NCBI RefSeq assembly: GCF_001183985.1
Contig: NZ_LFZW01000001.1
Span: forward strand, 2,119,357-2,183,356
Source of the DNA: Peribacillus loiseleuriae
GTDB taxonomy: Bacteria; Bacillota; Bacilli; Bacillales; DSM-1321
DNA length: 64,000 nucleotides
Reading direction: 5' to 3'
Under the pieces are notes generated by a model that saw only the letters and a program-made list of their open reading frames with translations, ran no database searches and was not told the origin of the DNA. The position numbers were made by a program, and so were the translations under genes. Positions 58,564-64,000 of the stretch are shown piece after piece; the stretch's first letter is position 1; each line of letters starts with the position of its first letter.

Positions 58564-59706
58564 ATGGATTTTGAATTATCGAAAGAACAGCAGATGATAA
58601 AAAAAATGGTTAAAGAATTTGCAGAAAAGGAAATCAAGCCTATAGCGATTGAACTTGATGAAAACGCTCGATTTGCTGAAGCAGTATTCAAAAAAATGGG
58701 CGAACTCGGTTTATTAGGTCTGCCGTTTCCGGAACAATACGGTGGTTCAGGCGGTGATACGATCTCATATGCCATCGCTGTTGAAGAAATTGGCAAGGCT
58801 TGCGGTGGCACTGGGTTAAGCTATGCGGCAGCTGTTTCACTCGGATCAAGTCCAATCTATTACTTTGGCACAGAAGAACAAAAGCAAAAATATCTTGTTC
58901 CGTTAGCTCAAGGGAAAACGTTAGCAGCCTTCGGATTAACCGAGCCTAATGCTGGTTCTGATGCAGGAGGAACGAAAACGACTGCTGTACTTGAAGGTGA
59001 CGAGTATGTGATCAATGGTGAAAAATGCTGGATTACAAACGCTGGCTATTCAAGAACCGTCACGATTACAGCGGTAACTGGAAAAGACCATCGAGGAAAG
59101 AATATCATCTCCGCTTTTATTGTGCCAACAGATTCGTTAGGGGTATCGATTACCTGTAATTATGAAAAAATGGGTGTCAGAGCTTCGAACACGTGTGCAA
59201 TTGTTCTAGACAACGTCCGGGTTCCAATAGAAAATTTGCTTGGTGATGCAGAAAAAGGATTCAAACAATTTTTGCATACGTTAGATGGAGGAAGAATTTC
59301 TATTGCGGCTCTTGCAGTTGGTATCGCACAAGCGGCATTTGATCGCGCCCTTATCTTTTCAAAAGAACGCATTCAATTCGGCCAATCGATTTCAAAGTTC
59401 CAGGCGACTCAGTTTAAATTAGCCGATATGGCCATGGAAATTGAATTAGCACGAAACATGGTATACAAAGCAGCTTGGCTAAAGGATAAAAAGCAACCGT
59501 TCACAAAAGAATCTGCATATGCCAAATTGTTTGCGACAGAAACAGCATTCCGTGCGAGCAATCAAGCAATCCAAATCCATGGTGGCTCGGGTTATATGCG
59601 CGAATACGAAGTGGAACGATATTTACGTGATGCAAAACTGCTTGAAATTGGCGAAGGAACTTCAGAGATTCAGAGATTAGTGATTGCCAGACAGCTTGGT
59701 TGTTGA
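58564..59706 (+). CDS. Acyl-CoA dehydrogenase of the branched-chain type
   Basis: This 380-residue flavoprotein oxidises acyl-CoA to 2-enoyl-CoA. It begins [24 protein letters not shown], has [24 protein letters not shown], the FAD signatures [20 protein letters not shown] and [15 protein letters not shown], and ends [43 protein letters not shown]. The catalytic glutamate is in the canonical IGEGT position, not the shifted one of mammalian isovaleryl-CoA dehydrogenase. The context (biotin carboxylase, BCCP, HMG-CoA lyase, enoyl-CoA hydratase) suggests isovaleryl-CoA; it resembles B. subtilis YngJ. ATG at 58564 follows AAGGAGG. Confidence 0.93.
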   Translation: MDFELSKEQQMIKKMVKEFAEKEIKPIAIELDENARFAEAVFKKMGELGLLGLPFPEQYGGSGGDTISYAIAVEEIGKACGGTGLSYAAAVSLGSSPIYYFGTEEQKQKYLVPLAQGKTLAAFGLTEPNAGSDAGGTKTTAVLEGDEYVINGEKCWITNAGYSRTVTITAVTGKDHRGKNIISAFIVPTDSLGVSITCNYEKMGVRASNTCAIVLDNVRVPIENLLGDAEKGFKQFLHTLDGGRISIAALAVGIAQAAFDRALIFSKERIQFGQSISKFQATQFKLADMAMEIELARNMVYKAAWLKDKKQPFTKESAYAKLFATETAFRASNQAIQIHGGSGYMREYEVERYLRDAKLLEIGEGTSEIQRLVIARQLGC

Positions 59707-59808
59707 AGATAAATACGCTTAGCAATCCAAACATTTTCATGTGAAGGATAAATTGCGCGAACAATCGTTTGAGAATTTGACTGAATTTACTTCATCTGGA
59801 GGATTATA

Positions 59809-61164
59809 ATGATAAAAAAAATACTAATCGCAAATCGGGGGGAAATTGCTTCAAGAATCGTACGAACTTGCAGGAAAATGGGAATTGCTTCAGTAGCTGT
59901 ATATTCGGAAGCAGACAAGGACGCCCCATATGTGTCAAAAGCGGATGAAGCGTTTTTACTTGGAGGTTCACGAGTCAATGAAAGCTACTTAAATGCAACA
60001 AAAATCTTTGAAATTGCTAAACTTGCAAACTGTGATGCTGTTCATCCTGGCTATGGCTTTTTAAGTGAAGATGCTAATTTTGCACGGAAATGTGCCAAAG
60101 AAGATCTGATTTTCATCGGTCCCCATCCAGACGTAATCGAAAAAATGGGCAATAAAGTCGCAGCGCGCAAATTGATGGAATTAACTGGTCTACCAGTAGT
60201 TCCAGGTTTGTCACGACCGCTCATCGATAGCAAAGAGGCAGCTTGGGAAGCGGGGAAAATTGGTTATCCTGTCATGTTAAAGGCAGCAGCTGGCGGTGGT
60301 GGAATCGGCATGCAAGTAGCAAACGATGAAGTGGAGTTACTGAAGATATATGAAGGCAACCAAAAGCGAGCGCTTATGTTCTTTGGGAATGGTGAGATGT
60401 TCATTGAAAAATTGATTGAAAATCCGAGGCATATCGAAATTCAAGTGCTTGCAGACACATTTGGTCATAGTGTTTATTTATGGGAAAGAGAATGCTCCAT
60501 CCAAAGACGGCATCAGAAAGTCTTTGAAGAAGCTCCATCTCCTTTTCTAGATAACGAAACAAGGGAAGCGATGGGAGATGCAGCGGTGAAAGCTATTGAG
60601 ACGATCGGCTATTATAATGCTGGAACACTAGAATTCCTCGTTGATGTCGATAAGAACTTTTACTTTTTAGAAATGAATACTCGGCTTCAAGTTGAACATC
60701 CGGTTACCGAAGAAATCACGGGTTTGGATCTTGTTGAACAACAAATCAGGATTGCCTCAGGAGAACAATTGGCTTTTAAACAAGAAGAGATTCATAGAGA
60801 TGGTCATAGTATTGAAGTCCGAATCTATGCAGAGGACCCAGTTACATTTTTTCCGTCACCAGGGGAAATTACCGAGTTGAAAGTGCCGCAGGAAGACTAT
60901 ATTCGTCATGAGTTAGCCGTTCATAATCGTTCTGTCGTATCTCATTTTTATGATCCGATGATTGCCAAATTAATCGTAAAAGGTAGTTCCCGATTACAAG
61001 CAATCCAACGCTTAGTCGAGGCCCTAGATCTTTACAAAGTGGAAGGAATTAAGACTAATCTACCATTATTAAGGCAAATAGCAGCTCATGAGAAGTACCA
61101 ACAGGGTGAAACGACTACGGACTTTATTGAAACATATATTAAAAAGAATGGCACAACGACTTAG
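59809..61164 (+). CDS. Acyl-CoA carboxylase biotin carboxylase subunit
   Basis: This 451-residue subunit carboxylates biotin with ATP and bicarbonate. It has IANRGEIASRIVRTCRKMGIASVAVYSEAD, the ATP-grasp glycine loop LKAAAGGGGIGMQVA, RHIEIQVLADTFGHSVYLWERECSIQRRHQKVFEEAPSP, FYFLEMNTRLQVEHPVTEEITGLDLVEQQI and the EVRIYAEDP segment. It matches AccC-like YngH subunits of 3-methylcrotonyl-CoA carboxylase. ATG follows TGGAGG. Twelve bases separate it from the biotin carrier gene. Confidence 0.95.
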   Translation: MIKKILIANRGEIASRIVRTCRKMGIASVAVYSEADKDAPYVSKADEAFLLGGSRVNESYLNATKIFEIAKLANCDAVHPGYGFLSEDANFARKCAKEDLIFIGPHPDVIEKMGNKVAARKLMELTGLPVVPGLSRPLIDSKEAAWEAGKIGYPVMLKAAAGGGGIGMQVANDEVELLKIYEGNQKRALMFFGNGEMFIEKLIENPRHIEIQVLADTFGHSVYLWERECSIQRRHQKVFEEAPSPFLDNETREAMGDAAVKAIETIGYYNAGTLEFLVDVDKNFYFLEMNTRLQVEHPVTEEITGLDLVEQQIRIASGEQLAFKQEEIHRDGHSIEVRIYAEDPVTFFPSPGEITELKVPQEDYIRHELAVHNRSVVSHFYDPMIAKLIVKGSSRLQAIQRLVEALDLYKVEGIKTNLPLLRQIAAHEKYQQGETTTDFIETYIKKNGTTT

Positions 61165-61175
61165 GAGGAATCTAA

Positions 61176-61388
61176 ATGTCAGAAATAATCGCAAGTATGG
61201 CAGGAAGTGTGTGGAAAATTGTTGTGTCTGAAGGAGAAAGTGTAAGCAGCGGACAAGAAGTCATTATTCTCGAATCGATGAAAATGGAAATACCACTTGA
61301 AGCGGTAACATCAGGCAGTATAAAGAAAATTCATATATCTGAAGGCGACTTTGTGAATGAAGGCGATGTCCTGGCGATTATTGAATGA
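61176..61388 (+). CDS. Biotin carrier (biotinyl-lipoyl) protein
   Basis: This 70-residue single-domain carrier has the biotinylation site K36 in ILESMKMEIPLEA. It carries carboxybiotin from the biotin carboxylase to the carboxyltransferase. Its length is that of the small separate BCCPs of acyl-CoA carboxylases (YngXX/YngHB type). It overlaps the next gene by four bases (ATGA), so translation is coupled. Confidence 0.95.
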   Translation: MSEIIASMAGSVWKIVVSEGESVSSGQEVIILESMKMEIPLEAVTSGSIKKIHISEGDFVNEGDVLAIIE

Positions 61389-62290
61389 ACTGGCCTAAGA
61401 GCGTAACGATTAAGGAAGTCGGACCGCGGGATGGCTTGCAAAATGAAAAGTTAATTTTATCGACAAGTGACAAGATTGCATGGATTGATCGATTGTCATA
61501 CACAGGGCTTACTTATCTTGAAATAACTTCATTTGTCCATCCAAAGTGGATTCCACAGCTTGCAGATGCAGTGGAAGTCGCACAAAATATTAATAGAAAT
61601 CCAAGTGTCACCTATGCGGCTCTTGTCCCAAACATGAAAGGACTTGAATCAGCACTATCCTGCTCTGTTGACGAAGTCTCCGTTTTTATATCAGCGAGTG
61701 AAACACATAATAAACAAAACATTAATAAAACCATATCAGAAACGTTTCCTATACTACAGGAGGTAATAGCAGCGGCGATAAATGAGGGGAAAACAGTTCG
61801 AGGCTATATATCAACGGTATTCGGCTGCCCTTATGAAGGGGATGTTGACTACAATCAAGCGTTTAGAATTTGTGAAAAACTATTTACAATGGGGATTAGC
61901 GAGATATCGTTAGGTGATACAATCGGTGTTGCTTCTCCAAGGCAGGTAGAGGATTTTTTAAATCAGGCGCTTAAACTATATCAACCGCAGAGTTTTGCCA
62001 TGCATTTTCATGATACGAGAGGAATGGCGCTTGCGAATATTGTAAAAGCACTTGATTATGGCATTTCAACCTTTGACTCGTCACTTGGAGGACTAGGAGG
62101 GTGCCCATATGCGCCGGGAGCAAGTGGAAATGTAGCTACAGATGATTTGGTTCACATGTTTGAAAAAATGAACATCCATACAGGTGTGAATGAAGGAGCT
62201 CTAGTAGATTCAGCTTTGTTTGTTCAAAAAAAAATAAATAAACCACTTCCAAGTCATAGAATGGCTATGTACTCCCATTCGAAAGGATGA
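61385..62290 (+). CDS. Hydroxymethylglutaryl-CoA lyase
   Basis: This 301-residue TIM-barrel lyase cleaves HMG-CoA to acetyl-CoA and acetoacetate, the last step of leucine breakdown. It shows KEVGPRDGLQNE at the start (divalent metal and substrate site), MHFHDTRGMALANI (metal histidines) and the signature GLGGCPYAPGASGNVATDDLVHMF with the catalytic cysteine. It corresponds to B. subtilis YngG. It has no strong ribosome binding site of its own and overlaps the BCCP stop. Confidence 0.95.
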   Translation: MNWPKSVTIKEVGPRDGLQNEKLILSTSDKIAWIDRLSYTGLTYLEITSFVHPKWIPQLADAVEVAQNINRNPSVTYAALVPNMKGLESALSCSVDEVSVFISASETHNKQNINKTISETFPILQEVIAAAINEGKTVRGYISTVFGCPYEGDVDYNQAFRICEKLFTMGISEISLGDTIGVASPRQVEDFLNQALKLYQPQSFAMHFHDTRGMALANIVKALDYGISTFDSSLGGLGGCPYAPGASGNVATDDLVHMFEKMNIHTGVNEGALVDSALFVQKKINKPLPSHRMAMYSHSKG

Positions 62291-62316
62291 ATAATGATGA
62301 GTGACGGTGTTTGTAA

Positions 62317-63099
62317 ATGTCAAATCTAATTAAAATAGCAAATCAGGAAAACTTCGTAACCGTCGTAACGTTAAATCGACCAGCCACAGCGAATGCATTA
62401 TCAGTCAACCTATTGAAAGAGTTTAATCATGTACTAGAGACAGTAACGATTGATCCAACTGTACGCTGTATCATCATAACCGGTACTGGAAATAAGGTTT
62501 TTTGTGCCGGAGCCGACTTAAAAGAAAGAATGGAGATGGATGAAGTTCAGGTGAGACGGACAGTCGAATTAATCCGTAATACGATGGATGCTGTTCAAAA
62601 TCTACCGGTTCCTGTTATTGCCGCGATAAACGGGGCTGCTTTTGGCGGTGGATTGGAGTTAGCTTTAGCGTGTGATATCAGGCTTGCTTCAACAACAGCG
62701 AAAATGGGTTTAACGGAAACATCATTAGGGATCATCCCAGGAGCTGGTGGGACACAGCGTCTACCTCGAATCGTTGGCGTTTCTTTCGCAAAAGAACTTA
62801 TATTCACTGCAAGAAGAATTGATGCCGAGGAGGCGCTTAAGTTAGGCATACTTAACAAAATCACCGAAGCTGATCAGCTAATGAACAAAGCGTTGGAACT
62901 CGCTGCTGAAATCTCACGAAATGCTCCGCTAAGCCTAAAAGCGGCTAAAAAAGCCATAAATGAAGGAATCGATATGGAAATAGCAAGAGGTTTGGAAATT
63001 GAAAAAAGATGGTATGACACGATTATTGAATCAAAAGACCGCTTGGAAGGACTACAAGCATTCAAGGAAAAAAGACGACCTTTATTTACTGGGAAATGA
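62317..63099 (+). CDS. Enoyl-CoA hydratase (methylglutaconyl-CoA hydratase-like)
   Basis: This 260-residue crotonase-fold enzyme has VVTLNRPATANALS, the oxyanion loop GNKVFCAGADLKERM, GAAFGGGLELALACDIRLAS and the catalytic glutamates in LTETSLGIIPGAGGTQRLPRIVG. In this operon it likely hydrates 3-methylglutaconyl-CoA to HMG-CoA (YngF-like). The ribosome binding site before ATG is weak; a GTG-rich stretch upstream offers no better start. Confidence 0.93.
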   Translation: MSNLIKIANQENFVTVVTLNRPATANALSVNLLKEFNHVLETVTIDPTVRCIIITGTGNKVFCAGADLKERMEMDEVQVRRTVELIRNTMDAVQNLPVPVIAAINGAAFGGGLELALACDIRLASTTAKMGLTETSLGIIPGAGGTQRLPRIVGVSFAKELIFTARRIDAEEALKLGILNKITEADQLMNKALELAAEISRNAPLSLKAAKKAINEGIDMEIARGLEIEKRWYDTIIESKDRLEGLQAFKEKRRPLFTGK

Positions 63100-63113
63100 A
63101 AGGAGCTACATGC

Positions 63114-64000
63114 ATGTCATTAGTAGGTAAGTTACAGCAAGCCACCGAACATATTAAAAAAGGCGGCTCACAAAAATACCATGAGAAAAACATAGAAAAA
63201 GGAAAACTATTTGTTCGTGACAGATTACGCTTACTTTTAGATGACGACATGGAAATCGAAGACGCGTTTTTTGCAAACTGTGAAAGTGATGGACTACCTG
63301 CCGATGGAGTCGTGACTGGAATTGGAAAAATGGATGGCCGAACCGTATGTGTAATGGCCAATGATTCTACTGTTAAAGCTGGCTCATGGGGAGCGCGAAC
63401 GGTTGAAAAAATAATACGTATTCAGGAAACAGCTGAAAAATTAAATGTCCCGCTTCTATATTTAGTCGATTCAGCAGGAGCACGCATTACGGACCAGGTA
63501 GACATGTTTCCGGGAAGACGAGGAGCAGGTCGGATTTTTTACAATCAAGTAAAACTATCGGGGAAAGTCCCGCAAATCTGTTTACTATTTGGCCCTTCTG
63601 CTGCTGGTGGAGCTTATATTCCAGCCTTTTGCGATATTGTTGTGATGGTTGAAGGCAATGCCTCGATGTATCTTGGCTCCCCAAGAATGGCAGAGATGGT
63701 TATTGGCGAAAAAGTGAGTGAGGAAGAAATGGGAGGAGCAAGAATGCATTGCAGTGTTTCCGGCTGTGGCGATGTTCTTGTGAATTCCGAGCAAGAATCG
63801 ATTGCGTTTGCTCGTCGTTATCTGTCTTATTTTCCTGAAAATTATCAACAAAAGCCACCTGTATTCGAAATTCGTCTTCCTGTAGCATCGGAAAAGACAC
63901 TTGAAGAACTAATTCCGGCCAATCAAAATGCCCCATTTAATATGTACGATTTAATTGAACAGATCATTGATGAGGACTCTTTTTGTGAAATCAAGAAACT
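63114..64000 (+). CDS. Acyl-CoA carboxylase carboxyltransferase subunit (partial, runs off window)
   Basis: The frame is open from ATG at 63114 (AAAGGAG nine bases before) to the window edge, about 295 codons. It begins MSLVGKLQQATEHIKKGGSQKYHEKNIEKGKLFVRDRL and contains VMANDSTVKAGSWGARTVEKIIRIQE, LYLVDSAGARI, FPGRRGAGRIFYNQVKLSGKVPQICLLFGPSAAGGAYIPAF and MYLGSPRMAEMVIGEKV. These are the biotin-dependent carboxyltransferase motifs of YngE/propionyl- or methylcrotonyl-CoA carboxylase beta subunits. It transfers the carboxyl group from BCCP to methylcrotonyl-CoA. The 3' end lies outside. Confidence 0.94.
   Translation, partial: MSLVGKLQQATEHIKKGGSQKYHEKNIEKGKLFVRDRLRLLLDDDMEIEDAFFANCESDGLPADGVVTGIGKMDGRTVCVMANDSTVKAGSWGARTVEKIIRIQETAEKLNVPLLYLVDSAGARITDQVDMFPGRRGAGRIFYNQVKLSGKVPQICLLFGPSAAGGAYIPAFCDIVVMVEGNASMYLGSPRMAEMVIGEKVSEEEMGGARMHCSVSGCGDVLVNSEQESIAFARRYLSYFPENYQQKPPVFEIRLPVASEKTLEELIPANQNAPFNMYDLIEQIIDEDSFCEIKK

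Noticed and set aside
1..64000. Prophage or integrative element spanning the accessory region
   Set aside because: Only fragments of tyrosine and serine recombinases are present; no structural phage or conjugation genes are seen.
1..64000. tRNA or rRNA genes
   Set aside because: No cloverleaf with a TTCGA-type T-loop and CCA-proximal stem, and no rRNA signature, was found by eye on either strand.

Overview
The window looks like low-GC Firmicutes chromosome, most likely a Bacillus-like member of the Bacillales. The evidence is the gene order yneR - yycC-like - plsY - permease - yneT - parE - parC, which resembles the Bacillus subtilis yneR/plsY/yneT/parE/parC block, together with strong AGGAGG ribosome binding sites, frequent TTG/GTG starts, T-tailed hairpin terminators, and families such as YfiT, DUF3888 and MocR. 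I cannot name the species.

The left three quarters (about 1-47.6 kb) is a mobile-element-dense accessory region. Small intact cargo genes are separated by insertion-sequence debris, fossil genes and repeats. The cargo includes regulators of the Rrf2, ArsR, HxlR, WYL, MarR, LicR-like and MocR types, two EamA transporters, acetyltransferases, a nucleotidyltransferase, a two-component system, a lipoprotein with a possible glycosidase fold, a triple-RidA protein and a lactose/cellobiose-type PTS operon. Broken genes are numerous: a nuclease, an acetyltransferase, ureA, a YaaH transporter, tyrosine and serine recombinases, an MBOAT-UvrD chimera, DUF1003, a HEPN-like fragment and several transposases. 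The right quarter (about 47.6-64 kb) is core chromosome: lipid synthesis (plsY), topoisomerase IV (parE, parC), and a TetR-controlled operon for branched-chain acyl-CoA (leucine/isovalerate) degradation that runs off the right edge.

The most interesting system is a three-way relationship in the accessory region. (1) A dispersed palindromic repeat, stem TTCAACTAA..TTAGTTGAA with loop core CGGG(G/T)GC, occurs at a dozen or more sites, mostly just after genes. (2) Five nearly identical 683-684 nt group II introns without a reverse transcriptase are all inserted in this palindrome. Their EBS1 (AAGCAC) and EBS2 (GTTAG) pair with exon motifs GTGCTT and CTAAC inside it, and only a 3' fragment of an RT-encoding relative is present in the window. 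(3) An IS110-family element sits at the same position of the same palindrome. Its 182-nt leader has the layout of a bridge RNA: a candidate left target guide ACGGGTGC, a right target guide complementary to TTTAGT, and a donor guide GCTGGTT matching its own right end. Joining its ends would also create a TTGACT-18-TATTAT promoter. Two other IS110 copies carry an intron exactly at their left edge, so the window holds natural filled/empty comparisons.

Everything here is read from sequence alone, without database searches. Family names rest on recognised motifs, and functional pairing between elements is inference.
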